A stretch of DNA of 64,000 nucleotides, taken from Pomphorhynchus laevis (Eukaryota; Acanthocephala; Palaeacanthocephala; Echinorhynchida; Pomphorhynchidae). Both the position numbers and the translations under genes were made by a program. Where the stretch lies: the NCBI GenBank assembly GCA_012934845.2, contig WNNJ02000423.1:62001-126000 (forward strand), given 5' to 3'. Positions 1-10,001 of this stretch are shown here, in pieces. Every line of letters starts with the position of its first letter. Within the stretch, counting starts at the first letter, position 1. The notes below the pieces were generated by a model that saw nothing but the letters and a program-made list of their open reading frames with translations, was not told where the DNA came from and made no database searches.

Positions 1-780
1 CATCCCACCTCCTACCACTGCATCCAATAATTCCCTCTTACTCCACGTTACTAATTACTCTAACAACTACGGTATCCGATCCTTCCTCGTCGCAATGAGG
101 TCTAGGTAAATAAACCTTTCGCGCACTTAATGCAGCTGTAAGGAAGCTAAGCGGTCAACGTATGAATACGAAGGTTGAAAACAATATGGAGCCGCTTCGA
201 AGCACTGACTCAAGCTTCGTGATTTCTGCCTTAGTAAATGGAAATAATGCCTGGATACAATATCTAATGTGTGGGCGAACTAATGCCCGATATAGTCACT
301 TAAAACCATATGGCCGTAGCCTTGCAAACGTATTTTTGATGCAATACATAGCTTCATTTTCCTTGCCATGAAAAAAGTCAATATTTAACTATCATATTTT
401 TGGAACCGGTTTATGTACGCGCTTCTTAACTTTCTCAATATATATAGTCTGATCCGCTCGTATTATCATGAATCAAAAACTTGACAAACACATTATCGCT
501 TGAACTAATTGGAGTCTCTTTGTCACGTGAAAAAATTGCATAATCAAGATTAGTAAACGGCACGTAATAATGAAGATTTTCTTGATAAAAAAAACAATAA
601 ATAAGGTCTAAATAAGAAGTTAACACAAAACATAGCTCGATGTACTTATTGCCTTATTCAACATTTACAGTGTTCAGTTAGCCAGTAAATTTGTGGGATC
701 ATGTGTACACCAACAACACCAACGTGCTGCCCTCCGCCTTAACAACTCAGGGTTTCTCTCACATATGAGAATCTAGTCAA
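1..780. other. No identifiable gene; possible old LINE debris
   Basis: Both strands were read and no convincing gene was found. A short plus-strand stretch near 108-160 translates to a string resembling the LINE-A endonuclease segment around INAALRRAR (ALNAAVRKL here), so this may be very old LINE-A debris, but the match is too short to be sure. The two small open frames (162-371 plus, 435-626 minus) carry no recognisable motif and are probably chance. Confidence 0.3.
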
Positions 781-784
781 GATG

Positions 785-1030
785 GACGATTGCTGGTAGT
801 CACAATGAGAGAAGTTATTGACATCTTAGCTTTTGTTATAGGTGATTTTCTCCCGAAAAGTAGACTAATCCCGAGATTGACCAGGTATACTAAACGCCTA
901 CCTAAACACTTTCACTTGAGCATCATGAGCCCGTTTCAGGACCCATTTAGCTTTCTTCATGACACGTTTGAGCATATTCAAGTCTGATCCGGCTGTTCAT
1001 CTAACCGTAATGGTTAACACCATGTATCTT
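785..1030 (-). mobile_element. LINE-A fragment, ORF2 C-terminal part, decayed
   Basis: The minus strand matches the part of LINE-A ORF2 just after the reverse transcriptase, corresponding to about 28100-28260 of the long copy. Shared blocks include the segment giving KKARWALKRAQH in the intact copy, read here as a diverged version of ES-MGPETGS and neighbours. The fragment has lost its frame in several places and its flanks show no other LINE-A sequence. It is much more diverged than the copies at 24.7 and 60.3 kb, so it is an older insertion. Confidence 0.6.
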
Positions 1031-1734
1031 ACTGGATGTAAGATTACTGTAAGTGTTTGATTATTTAGAATGGAAAAGAGGTGAGATTGCTAGTCTCTTG
1101 AGTTTCTTTGTATTTCAGAGTACCATTAAAGACAACTACCCTTGATTTAGAGGAGTTGATAATAAGATTGATTTGGGAATCGGGTCGTTTAAGATCAGCT
1201 TTCCCGATCAAATCTTTGTATAAAATCAGCTAACTGAGTCTACGTATATTATTAATGAATAATATGAAATTTATAAATTAATTCTACATTATAAGAAAAT
1301 TGAAAAAATTTATTAAACTGGCTTGAAAATTAGCAGAATAATAGTCGTATCAATAATACAGTTTCAGTATTTCCGAGAGAGGTTATATTATCATGAAAGC
1401 AAAGTCCACAGGTTAATAATAACTTGTCAGTAGAACAAATCAGATTAGATAACAAAGCCTACGTATTTTATACGATACAAATTTATATTTATTTTATTTA
1501 TATTTTATACATATAAAAAATAAAGATAAATAATAAATAATTATATAAGATTTTATACAATATATTTATATCAAGTTAAAATTTAAAATTGAAATTCAAA
1601 ATAAAAATCATTTTTATGAATTAACCAATAAATAACATACGATGTATCAGAATAAGAATTAGAGGTCATCAGTAAGAACTGTAAATTTAAATTAATATTA
1701 ATATTCAATAATCCTTTATTTTCCTTTTATTTCA
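1031..1734. other. AT-rich gap holding one copy of repeat R1
   Basis: No coding sequence is visible. The right part (about 1425-1680) is an interspersed repeat described separately. The rest is low-complexity A/T sequence. Confidence 0.5.
1425..1682 (+). repeat. Interspersed repeat R1, copy 1
   Basis: This stretch is homologous to 15255-15517. Both copies carry, in the same order, a block reading CTACGTATTT, an A/T-rich middle, a block with TTTTTATGAATT and AATAAATAACA, then GTATCAGAATAAG and AGAGGTCATCAG at the right edge. A partial third copy starts near 3775. No open frame is present. It is probably a non-autonomous element or the flank of a PLE, since copy 2 runs directly into a PLE-associated segment; the class is not certain. 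Confidence 0.6.
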
Positions 1735-2140
1735 GTCGGATAAAATAGAGCCAAATGAAACAGAGACGAAAAAATTGAAGCAGAATGAAATTGATTCGAA
1801 TGAAATAGAGCCGAATAAAATTGAGTCGAATAAAAAAATAGAATTAAATAGAGCCAAATGAAATTGAGTGGAATAAAATAGAGCCGAATATAATAGAGCC
1901 GAATAAAATAGAGCCAAATAAAATAGAGCCGAATAAAATAGAGCCGAATAAAAAAGAGCCGAATAAAATAGAGCAGAATGAAATAGAGCCGAATAAAATA
2001 GAGCCGAATAAAATAGAGCAGAATAAAATAGAGCAGAATGAAATAGAGCAGAATGAAATTGAGTGGAATAAAAAGATCAGAATTAAATAGAGCCAAATTA
2101 ATTAGAGCAGAATGAAATTGAGTGGAATAAAAAAGATCAG
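1735..2140. repeat. 15-bp minisatellite (AATAGAGCCGAATAA type)
   Basis: Imperfect tandem repeats of about 15 bp, core GAATAAAATAGAGCC, run for about 400 bp (roughly 26 units). Variants alternate GAGCCGAAT, GAGCAGAAT and GAGTGGAAT. Because 15 is a multiple of 3, the minus strand stays open and reads as YFIRL/YFILL repeats; this is an artefact of the period, not a protein gene. It abuts the 3' tail of the minus-strand LINE to the right, suggesting growth from the LINE's short tail repeat or from its target. Confidence 0.85.
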
Positions 2141-2298
2141 AATCAATCAATCAATAATCCTTTATTTTTACAAGATGAACATGTATATTTGTTCATTCGA
2201 TAGACAAAATTTGAAGGCATGAAAAAAATATATAGACAAGTAGGAAAATTAAAATTACATAATATTCTTAAAATGTTAAAACATTACACAATAAACAG

Positions 2299-2685
2299 TT
2301 AAAGATCAGACGATCTGAATAGTAATGCTGTAAGTAAGAAACTGCGCTTTAGCTTTTCATTATGAGCAAGCTTAACTATGTTATTTGACCTTCGTAGATC
2401 GTATCGCTTTTCCATCCCTAAATATTGTAATGATAAAATTGTCAATAAATATTCTACAATAGATGCACGCGATTTCTTTTTTAAAATTCTGCTCATTGAA
2501 ACTTCAAGTGGTTCTATATTCTTGCCACATATTTGCTGCCCTTGATTATGTATGCGAATAAGCTTTTTCATTTCAGAAGATGTCATGTCACAAAGTGTAG
2601 GATATGCATATAGTAGAATCGAACGTATGGTTGCGTTGTATACAAGTTCTAGCTGGTAGTCAAATACATCATTTTGATTTAACAC
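2299..2685 (-). pseudogene. LINE ORF2 C-terminal region
   Basis: A 128-residue open frame continuing the CR1-like protein beyond the thumb. It contains the LVYNATIRSILLYAYPTL segment that matches the 'YxxLIxPhLxYG' region found after the thumb in CR1/Jockey proteins. The open frame begins directly downstream of the decayed YADD part and ends about 150 bp before the TGAT tail. That spacing suits a short 3' UTR. Confidence 0.7.
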
Positions 2686-2689
2686 TTTT

Positions 2690-3177
2690 AAAAAGTATAG
2701 ACACCTAGCACATTTAGATGCAGTATCTTCAATATGTCTCTTCTAAGACAAGTTCGAGTAAAATATCAATCCCAAAATCTTTAAGTAACTGACTCTCTCT
2801 AGACCAAAGTTTAACAACATTGAATTAGAATGAAGTCGTTTAAACGCAAACTGAATAATTTTTGACTTCGTCACATTTATACTAAGATCGTTACACGAGC
2901 ACCATTCTTTAAGATTACTTAATTTCTGTTCAATTATAATGTTAGATTGTATATAGTTGTCACCGCGGGTTATTATATTAAGATCGTCTGCATATTTAAA
3001 ACATTTTGACGAGGAACAACTGACACATTAATCATTCATGTAAATTCCAAATAGAAGTGGTGCAATTAGACTTTTTTGTGGAACACCTTTAAATATACAA
3101 CGCGGTTCTGAATTTGATCCTAGGTGAGATATAAATTGAAATCGATTATCTAAATATGAGTTTAAAAAGTTAATATG
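2690..3177 (-). pseudogene. LINE reverse transcriptase, catalytic YADD part, decayed
   Basis: No long open frame survives, but the minus strand still reads GVPQKSLIAPLLFGIYMND near 3050-3100 (family GVPQGS block) and KYADDLNIITR at about 2962-2997. The catalytic YADD codons lie at about 2983-2994. Downstream blocks (LSINVTKSK) fit the thumb. An in-frame stop after IYMND and a shift before the C-terminal piece show this copy is no longer coding. Confidence 0.7.
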
Positions 3178-3603
3178 TCAATCAGAGAATCCTGCGTTTT
3201 TAAACTTTCTTAATAGTTTCGCATGAGATACGTTATCAAAGGCAAACAAAATGTCAACATGTAAAAGCTGTACTACATGAAAGAGGCGAGAGTCTAGAGT
3301 ATCTACCAAAACATGATGGATTGACAATAGAGCATTGTTTGTTGATCCTGCGGGTCGAAACCCAAATTGATTGTTGTCTAAATAGTTACTATATTTGTGA
3401 TACATTCGTCGAAGAAAACAGCTTTCTAGTATTTTATCGATGACCAATAGCAACGATATTGGACGATATGTCATTTTAGATATTGATTGACCACCTTTCA
3501 GAACTAACACAACGTTAGACATCTTCAAACAAGCAGGAACATTTCCCGATCGAAATATTTCCGAAAATAAATGTGCTAAAGGTTCAGACAATACATCTTC
3601 CAA
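3178..3603 (-). pseudogene. LINE reverse transcriptase, fingers and palm start
   Basis: A 141-residue open piece of the CR1-like reverse transcriptase. Visible motifs are the segment around YRPISLL (block 2), FGFRPAGSTNNALL (block 3) and the palm block VDILFAFDNVSH, equivalent to the usual LDFSKAFDxV with the first catalytic Asp. The protein polymerises cDNA on the element's own RNA by target-primed reverse transcription. The piece ends where the family would continue into the GVPQGS and YADD blocks, which lie in other frames to the left. Confidence 0.8.
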
Positions 3604-3685
3604 ATACCGGAGTATCCAAGCGGGCAGTTATATTATTAATTATATTCTTAATTATAATAATATAATTAATTATATTATTAATATT

Positions 3686-3718
3686 CTACATTCCTATTTT
3701 TGAAAAATAGGAATGTAG
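3686..3718. repeat. Perfect snap-back hairpin, 16-bp arms
   Basis: The sequence CTACATTCCTATTTTT is followed after one G by its exact reverse complement. Arms of 16 bp with a 1-nt spacer form a near-continuous palindrome at the 5' edge of the CR1-like LINE. Confidence 0.9.
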
Positions 3719-3719
3719 A

Positions 3720-3985
3720 GGGGTCAGTTATTAAAAACTCCAGTGAGCTTTAATAAATTTGTCTTATATTATTTGATTTAGCAGATCAGATAACTGAGGA
3801 TACGTATTTTATTTTAAAAATGAAAATAAATAATAAATAATTATATTTGGTATGATAATTTTTTTATCAACGATATTTATTAGAATAAATTTTACAAATG
3901 TGTAAGTTCCTTCAAATAGGCCTTAGCCGAGTTGTTATTTCGAAACATTTGGCTTAATGTAGGTTTGGCGAATCATTGAGTGGAT
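3720..3985. other. AT-rich gap with partial repeat R1
   Basis: No gene. The segment from about 3775 matches the start of repeat R1 (AGATAACTGAG, then TACGTATTTTAT). Confidence 0.4.
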
Positions 3986-3989
3986 TCGC

Positions 3990-6645
3990 TTGACTGTTGA
4001 GGTTTCTTATGGATGCTCGTCGAATCGCCAACGATACACATTTTGCGAAGATGAATGAGATGTTCCTACTAAGTTAAGTGATGCATTAATGATAGGGTGT
4101 ATTATGTTTAACCGCTTGTTGAGTGCGATCTGTCGTAATACTCTTTCTGCATTAGAACCTATGTTTCCGAGCGCAGAAAACGTGAAAGGGTGAAATCCGG
4201 AGCACTCAATTTTTGCCACTCGTTCAGCATATTTGGCTCGTTTTCTATTCTCATGATAATTATGCTAATCATTCATCCGTTGGAAATACGACGAGGCAAG
4301 CGGGTTATAAACACAAACTCCCATTAAGGACCGATCAATCGTTTTTCCGAATAGATTATTGAATGCTACGCCTAGTCGAGCCGACCTCTCTGTGGTTGTA
4401 CTGATGTTATCAAGTAGCAATAATCTGCAACTGGTAGAAGTGACGGCTCAATAACAACATTTGTACACACATCACGAAGTGCTAACGCGATCTTGTCTCT
4501 TATTGTGTTATGTCGTATGAAAGGTATTCCACCAACTTGACATCAGAGTGCATATCCATTGCTGAAATTCTGTCCACAAATACATGTGGATGGGTTGTTT
4601 AGTGGTTCCCATCCATATCTTGCTGATATCGCGTCTTGAAATTGTTGCTTCGATAAGTATCGACCAGTTTGTGCAACAGGAAAAGTGCTGAGCCATAACG
4701 AGGTTCCAGAATTATTAGTTATATACTTTATATTCTCCTTTTCTATTCTTGTTAGTTCGTAAAATATCTGCATTTGTATTTCTTTGTATTGTAATTGTTT
4801 TTCTTCCTTTATTTACAGGACAATTTTGGATTGACTAATTTCCCATTGTGAGCAATCGAGGTCGTTCATAGGTGCACACATTCTTAATAAAAATGTGTAT
4901 ACTTTGACGTAGTTGATCTAGATTTATTTATTCCCAGTCCCCTGAGTTAAATTGGTAGCTGAACAATTATATTCCATTTCGAGTGTAAATTACGTTGCCC
5001 GATTATCTGTGGCAATAGATTTCTAAACACTGTTAAATCTAGTTCTTATAGCCATTGCGAATCAATTGGAGTTGTTATTTTTATGTGTGCCCATCTAAAC
5101 TGTAGACTCTTGATGAGCAGTATGAAAGCTGAGTGGCTATCTATGACAGCTATATCTCTTACTAATTTGATCACTTGTATCCAATCATCTGCAGTCTTCT
5201 TAACCATTTCTTCGATGTAGTCTGATTGACCTATGAAGCTACCGAGTATCTTCACCCCTGTTGTCACAACTTGAACATTATATTGCCTAAAGAATATTGC
5301 TTATTTATGTCTATTTGTTGGATGAATAACAGAGTGCATTTCGATGGATTGATTTAATATCAAAACCATGACTTATTTCTTGCAGAATATTCCATAGGGA
5401 AACAAAATGTTCGTAGGATCCAACGCATGTGCCTTCGTCCGGATACCACTGATGCATTAAATCGGGAATCCTATTTTTTAACTCTCTTAAGAGCGGAAGT
5501 GAGGCAGCTGCGTATGCAGCCATCGCGAGGGGTCGCCGTGAGTGAATCCTTAATCTGAACATAACAATTATTTCTCCAATTCCATGGATGTAGGTGATGC
5601 GTAACAATTACTTAGTATAATCGTCATTGACTGACATATTTTGTTCATGTTTTGAAGAGCTGTATGTCTGTTTACACAATTAAATGCGTTTTGGGCACCT
5701 AGTAGTAGAATACGCTTGTCATTCAACATTTCAAATTATTCTAATCGAATGGATTGCCGATTATATTCCGCTTCGTTGCCCAGCACATATTTGAAGTTTG
5801 CCCGCAACCTTAATCAACTCACTGCAAATGCGCTTCGAGATCATTCTTCCTACAATTTGACGCAGTACTTCTTCGATTCCAATGGGGCCAATACCTGGAC
5901 ACTTATCCAATGGTATCAGCCTGCATACTTTAAAAGCTACAAGGTGAATATCATTTATTCGTGTTGTTTGCGATGCGTATTGCGAAATCTGCAACTTTCT
6001 CAGCTAGTTGTTTTGACTCATTACCGTGCTGTGTCAGTAAATCGCGCCAGATCTTTGCATCCATCCTGGATGGTCTCGCTGATCATTGTGTTTTATTGCA
6101 GGCAGCTATTACATCATCGTGTGTGATATCATGAAATATAATGTTATTGTACAAAGAGCATTAATTAAGCGGTGAGCTAAGAATGCAACTTGGACCTACT
6201 TGATCTTGCTTTGGGTGTAGATCCTTAAATTTATCAAGAGCAGTATGTCCTTCAAATGATTCAGACGTGTCTAGTATTCTTGACGTTTGACCTTTGGATT
6301 TCAGCAATCTTGCGGCGTTTTCAAATGCTCCATTCCGTGTCAGTTTGATTATGTTTTCAATCATCGCAGATCTGGTGTTTGATGTAGCATTGGGTTGTGA
6401 CTTGCTTTTAATTTGCAGGAATAAAGCCTAAGAGAAAATTGTATCTAGGTGACCCTCCTTCCATAATTGCAGACGGCGAGTAAGCGTTTTTTTATAACAC
6501 TTACTTTATTCGAGCCTATCCTATGTAGTAATAGCTGAGATAGAATAGATATCATCTTCAAAGCTATACATGCTTTTGATGAATTCGAATTGAATTCCTT
6601 CAGAAGTTCAGATATGATTAGATTCAGATATGATTCCTCCATATG
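3990..6645 (-). mobile_element. Orphan reverse-transcriptase retroelement, decayed
   Basis: Minus-strand open pieces line up in order as one long protein. From right to left they are: an N-terminal helical part (6445-6642), a linker ending near HPKQDQVGPS (6161-6364), a reverse-transcriptase core with CRLIPLDKCPGIGPIGI and LQICAGQRSGI (5761-5994), a segment with SRRPLAMAAYAAASLPLL (5311-5607), one with GVKILGSFIG and AAFILL-like helices (5046-5267), a Cys-rich part with WLSTFPV, RYGW and CICGQNF (4543-4773), and a C-terminal block SGFHPFTFSALGNIGSNAE (4007-4219). I know this protein from cnidarian, sponge and mollusc genomes as an uncharacterised reverse-transcriptase family whose clade I cannot name. 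The copy is broken in several places. Confidence 0.65.
5761..5994 (-). pseudogene. Reverse-transcriptase core of the orphan element
   Basis: This piece holds the most diagnostic stretch, LIPLDKCPGIGPIGIEEVLR, a block where ordinary LINEs have the YRPIS motif, followed by KVAGKLQICAGQRSGI. It begins the polymerase domain. The family places the catalytic acidic residues further along, in the 5311-5607 region. No LTRs, integrase or recombinase were recognised nearby, so assignment to LINE, DIRS-like or another group stays open. Confidence 0.6.
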
Positions 6646-6651
6646 ATATGG

Positions 6652-6799
6652 ACCGAGCGTCCTTTGACAAACCCATGAAAATTCGGTGGGATCAAATTAC
6701 GCCTACTTAAATGGTCGCGGATTCTACGTGCAAGCGCTTTTTCGTAGATGGAGATGAGGGAGGTTTGAATCGAAATGGGCCGCAGATCTTTTAGACATT
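6652..6799 (-). mobile_element. LINE-A fragment, reverse-transcriptase entry region
   Basis: The minus strand matches the long LINE-A copy at about 27355-27505 almost base for base, including the stretches encoding RIRDHLSRRNLIPP and FHGFVKGRS. Only the start of the reverse-transcriptase domain is present (about 150 bp). It sits between the orphan element and a snap-back palindrome. High identity to the intact copies indicates a recent insertion or capture. Confidence 0.85.
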
Positions 6800-6801
6800 A
6801 A

Positions 6802-6842
6802 CCCGAACTTATTTGAACTATTTAGTTCAAATAAGTATCGGG
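6802..6842. repeat. Snap-back palindrome, 18-bp arms with one bulge
   Basis: Arms CCCGAACTTATTTGAACT and its complement are separated by a 4-nt ATTT loop with a single unpaired A on the right side. It directly follows the LINE-A fragment. Confidence 0.9.
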
Positions 6843-7077
6843 TAACTTCACACCTTTTTGTTGAGAAAATAAACAAAGAAACAATTCTAGCTGTATTTTT
6901 GCAAAATATATAAGGCAGAAGTTACTTGCTTCTATATCATTACAAACATTGCCCGCTTGCTTTTTTATTATGGAATCAAGCCATTTTTGAGTATTTACCC
7001 CCGTGGTGTTCGGCAATTCTACATCATATTTGACGAAATGTGCAAAATCAAACGTTTTGTTGTGATCTTCTCTCTCA
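6822..7077 (-). CDS. Possible orphan exon, unknown protein
   Basis: An open frame without a clear start reads EDHNKTFDFAHF, VKYDVELPNTTGVNTQKW and LDSIIKKQAGNVCNDIEA. An AG precedes it on the minus strand near 7075, and a GTAACT donor-like sequence follows at about 6925. The part between could therefore be a roughly 150-nt exon; the remainder of the frame would be intronic. Composition is less AT-biased than the flanks. I do not recognise the protein, and chance is not excluded. Confidence 0.2.
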
Positions 7078-7512
7078 GTTTATGAATTGACTGTATTTCT
7101 TTTGCCTTTTGAGAGATAAGCACGTTGACGTCTCAATGTGTTTATCCCGAGACTATATATAACTGGAACTTGTTAGAACTCGTTATGCCGTCAATTAACC
7201 AAATAGTAATTAAATATTTACTTGTTGATAATCTTGTAAGCCGAACGATCGTTATTAAATAAGAAACTTTATTGTTTTTTCATTCTGTATCTTTTTTATC
7301 AGTAAAATAAAATCACGGGTCTTTCGTACTGCTGTTATGAGCACATTAGCATGTAAATACACAGCACAGGACTGAGGTTTCATGAAGAGTTTGGTTTTTA
7401 CTTTTTGATCATAAATTAACAATTTGTGAGGTTTTTTTATATATAGTAGATATTCTTTTTAAAAATTTTAACAAGATGTAATGAAAAAAATCAAATACAA
7501 AAACTACTGAAT

Positions 7513-7745
7513 CACAGCTGCTTGCTGGCCTTCATTTCCTCCTCGGCCTGTTTGCGGTTTCTGTCGTGTGGAAGAAGTTTATCGGCGAAGCAACCTTTGC
7601 AGTATATTTCTCCATCCTGATCTTTATGTACCCAAAGTCAACGTTATATTGCAAGTTTTACATCTAAAGCACTTTTCGTGCCATAGCGAACTGCACGCAC
7701 CAATTCTTTCCGCAGCATACACTGTGGTTCCACAGTGTATGAGGT
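7513..7745 (-). pseudogene. LIM-domain protein, C-terminal exon or pseudogene
   Basis: The minus strand encodes a LIM zinc-binding domain in two frames. The first reads CGTTVYAAERIGA, then WHEKCFRCKTCNITLTLG; after a one-base shift near 7630 it continues HKDQDGEIYCKGCFADKLL and a charged tail EEEMKASKQL ending in TGA at 7513-7515. The order CxxC, WH, CxxC, DGxIYCxxC is the LIM pattern for two zinc ions, used in protein-protein contact in muscle and cytoskeletal proteins. The first Cys of the domain is not visible. At the upstream edge (7714-7741) lies a perfect inverted repeat. It could be the last exon of a real gene with a sequencing error, or a pseudogene. Confidence 0.6.
7714..7741. repeat. 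Inverted repeat at the edge of the LIM exon
   Basis: CATACACTGTGG, a two-base TT spacer, then CCACAGTGTATG: arms of 12 bp pair perfectly. The outer arm lies exactly where LIM homology stops, suggesting a snap-back event replaced the true upstream sequence. Confidence 0.85.
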
Positions 7746-7789
7746 ATATATCTTATGATGAAATGTATGTTTCATCGGCTGACTAAATA

Positions 7790-9290
7790 TATAAATATAT
7801 TAATTTTTACTGATCATGCTTTTTAATTCTAAATATAATTTTATAAAATAATTAAAAAATAATAAATAAACATTTAAAAAATAATATTTTTTTTTAAAAT
7901 TAAATTCTAATATTTTCATAGAATAATTGAGTATTAAACAATTGATTAAAGTTAACATAACGTATAATTTGTTTTACAGTATTGGGAATATATAATTCGT
8001 TAAATTTGAATTATTACAGAGCATTCTTTTAAAAAATAAATTGACTTAAAATATTTACTATCAACACTTTCAGTGAACTGAAATCAAGAAATCTTATGAT
8101 TTGGTCTTCATTACCCCGTAAATATTAAAATATAAAATGTTAAAACATTTTCAACATAGCGTTAATTTCAAAAAGCACATTTATTGGGAAATAGTTTTTA
8201 CTAAGACAGTTCTGAAATAAATGTCAAATTAAGATAGAATAAGCATAATAGCTACTTTTACAGATACAAACAGAATAGCGGTAACACAATAGCTACATTT
8301 TAAAAAGAATTAAATAGCATAATATCTAATTTGAGTATATTTTGTACTCAAATCAAAACTACTCAGTCGCACATTTTCCTGTTTGCGCAAACATATTTAA
8401 CTTGTAAGTAAAATGTTAAAATAAGATTTTTTCTCTAGAGAAGTTGCTCTAATTATAATCAAAATATTGTAGAGAACATTATTTTAAATAGTTATGGCTC
8501 GCAATTTTAATTTGTTAATAATGCAATTATCAATGAATATTTACTTTATACAACATTGTCTCTGGTTTTTAAAAATCCAATATTGCCCTTTAGATCGTAT
8601 TATTAACAATATTTTTATTTGAATATTATTTTGTTATGAAATTGTTTAAAATATATAGACTTTTAAATTTAAAATATAAAGTTATATTATTTACTTAAAT
8701 TTATGGAAAATTCTTTACAAAAACACATTACATAAATTATGATTTATATAAATGTTTGAAATTACTTTTATATTGATTTGAAATTACTTTTGTACTTTTT
8801 GCTTGTAAATGACAAAGAGACAAGATCAAAATTATAAATTCGATACTCATGCAGTTTATAGTTTAAACAACTCCTAAATTTTCATTACCACATTTTAAAA
8901 ATTTGAAAATAAAATCGTGAAACACCTGTTCTACACAAATCAATATAAATATCACCGGAATTAATTTAAGATAAGCATTTTCATAAAATACAACTAAGAA
9001 TTTTACGAAAACATAACATCGCGTCTACTTCACTTTTCAAACCTCGCTTTCTTGTTTGTTGTTTAAATTATAGAGATAGATGACAAAGTTGCTAGTAGTA
9101 ATGTGGAAATTCCTCAAATAAATTTTACTAAATACCATTTAAAAAAGTCTTTTTACTTAAAATCTAGTTCCCTTTGGATCTTTAAATATTTTATTTTAAA
9201 TAATTTTTCCATATATAACTTTTACATCGCTACACCATGTTCTATATAAGTTTTCAATTAATACTTTGAATAAATCAAATCACATATTTG
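7790..9290. other. Long AT-rich gap, no gene seen
   Basis: About 1.5 kb of A/T-rich sequence without a persuasive open frame. A small hairpin (ATTTGAGTA / TACTCAAAT) lies near 8330-8355. The 60-residue hydrophobic frame at 9298-9480 looks like a by-product of A/T bias. Confidence 0.5.
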
Positions 9291-9477
9291 AATCAGCTTG
9301 CATTTTTTAATAAATGTAATTTTATTTAGAATATTAAAGTTCTTAACGTTATTTACTAAAGTTTTGTTAAAGATTCTTTTATATATAGGATTTGTTCAAA
9401 TAACAGCATTTTTTCAACTTACAAAAACTAAATTTTTATTAACATCATTTAATATTCATATACTGTGTGAAATCTGG

Positions 9478-9770
9478 TAATCCTGGATTCGTAGCATAGC
9501 AGTCAAGAGCGCAAGCCAAAGTACAGAGAGCGACAGCTCGAATCTCGGATGTGTCAAGTTTTAAAAGGTGAAGAGTTGGTAGTCAGCCTTCTGACGAGCC
9601 CGGGGCTACTAACATGTGGAAAAAGCGGGCGAAACGAAAACGGCTGTGGCAATGGTGCCGTTAGTAGTCAGGGTGTATGGAATTGGATATCACGAAGGAA
9701 ATATTATGTAGCTGGTTTTCAATGCGAAAGTCACATTGTGTGACCAAGCGACTATTCAATTTATATAAAT
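9478..9770 (+). mobile_element. tRNA-derived SINE with hammerhead-like body
   Basis: The head resembles a tRNA gene with RNA polymerase III promoter boxes. TAGCATAGCAGTCAAGAGCG (about 9491-9510) fits the A box and GCTCGAATCTC (about 9535-9545) fits the B box; the right tRNA half is degenerate. A tRNA-unrelated body follows, holding a hammerhead-like core at 9584-9646, and the element fades into an A/T-rich tail near 9760. SINEs move using a LINE's reverse transcriptase; the partner is unknown. A SINE with an embedded hammerhead recalls the schistosome Sm-alpha type. The tRNA assignment rests on the two boxes only. Confidence 0.55.
9584..9646 (+). ncRNA. Hammerhead-like core inside the SINE, probably inactive
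   Basis: CTGACGA (9591-9597) fits the conserved CUGANGA. It is followed by GCCCG, a long loop and CGGGC (stem II, 5 bp), then GAAAC (9631-9635). The short stem III would be ACG/CGG around AAAA, with the usual U before the cleavage base replaced by G. CAGCC (9584-9588) and GGCTG (9642-9646) can pair as an outer stem I, but two T residues intervene. The core is recognisable while the cleavage strand is not canonical, so this copy is likely decayed. Confidence 0.45.
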
Positions 9771-9800
9771 AAATATATATAGGAAACGACTATATATAAC

Positions 9801-10001
9801 GGTGTCGGAAACGCCTTTATTCACAATATCACACAGGCAACCGAAACGACCAGTGTGTACCTTATTCTACTGATGAGTGTTGCCGGGTACTCATCATTTC
9901 GATGCCGAAGTGGTCGTCTAGAAGTTACATGGTGATTGAAAGTCGTGAATTGAAGTCCAGTCTATCAAGCAACACAATTTAGTATAAATGCCGTATTTCG
10001 A
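9801..10001 (+). repeat. Repeat family V, copy 1
   Basis: Member of a roughly 200-250-bp family with copies at 14651-14775, 14912-15090 and 15700-15945. Shared blocks in order are GTGTCGGAA, TTATTCACAAT, ACACAGGCAACC, TTCTACTGATGAGT, GGTCGTCTA, AAAGTCGTGAAT and AAGCAACAC. GAAAC (9843-9847) comes before CTGATGAG (9870-9877), and GGCAACC can pair with GTTGCC just after CTGATGAG. A competing perfect hairpin TGATGAGT/ACTCATCA is also present. The copy ends where the hammerhead array begins. Confidence 0.75.

Larger units (their letters stand above)
2141..3655 (-). mobile_element. CR1/Jockey-like LINE, 5'-truncated, broken
   Basis: A minus-strand non-LTR retrotransposon carrying most of the reverse transcriptase and the C-terminal region but no endonuclease. 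Its 3' end is at about 2141, where the minus strand reads AATAAAGGATTATTG followed by three or four TGAT units. This is the short-tail-repeat ending typical of CR1/L2-type LINEs rather than poly(A). The 5' end at about 3655 meets palindromic A/T sequence, a normal 5' truncation. The reading frame is interrupted by at least one stop and frame changes between 2690 and 3178, so the copy is dead. Confidence 0.8.

Noticed and set aside
1716-2150. A 144-residue minus-strand frame rich in YFIRL repeats
   Set aside because: It is the 15-bp minisatellite read in frame; the period is a multiple of three so stops are avoided by structure, not selection.
5716-6126. A 136-residue plus-strand frame
   Set aside because: It lies antisense to the reverse-transcriptase core of the orphan element, which has recognisable motifs on the minus strand.
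9298-9480. 60-residue hydrophobic ORF as a membrane protein
   Set aside because: A/T-rich codons give Leu/Ile/Phe by composition; no start context, neighbours or conservation.
9491-9550. An intact tRNA gene
   Set aside because: Only A and B box resemblance; acceptor and anticodon stems do not close, so it is a SINE head.
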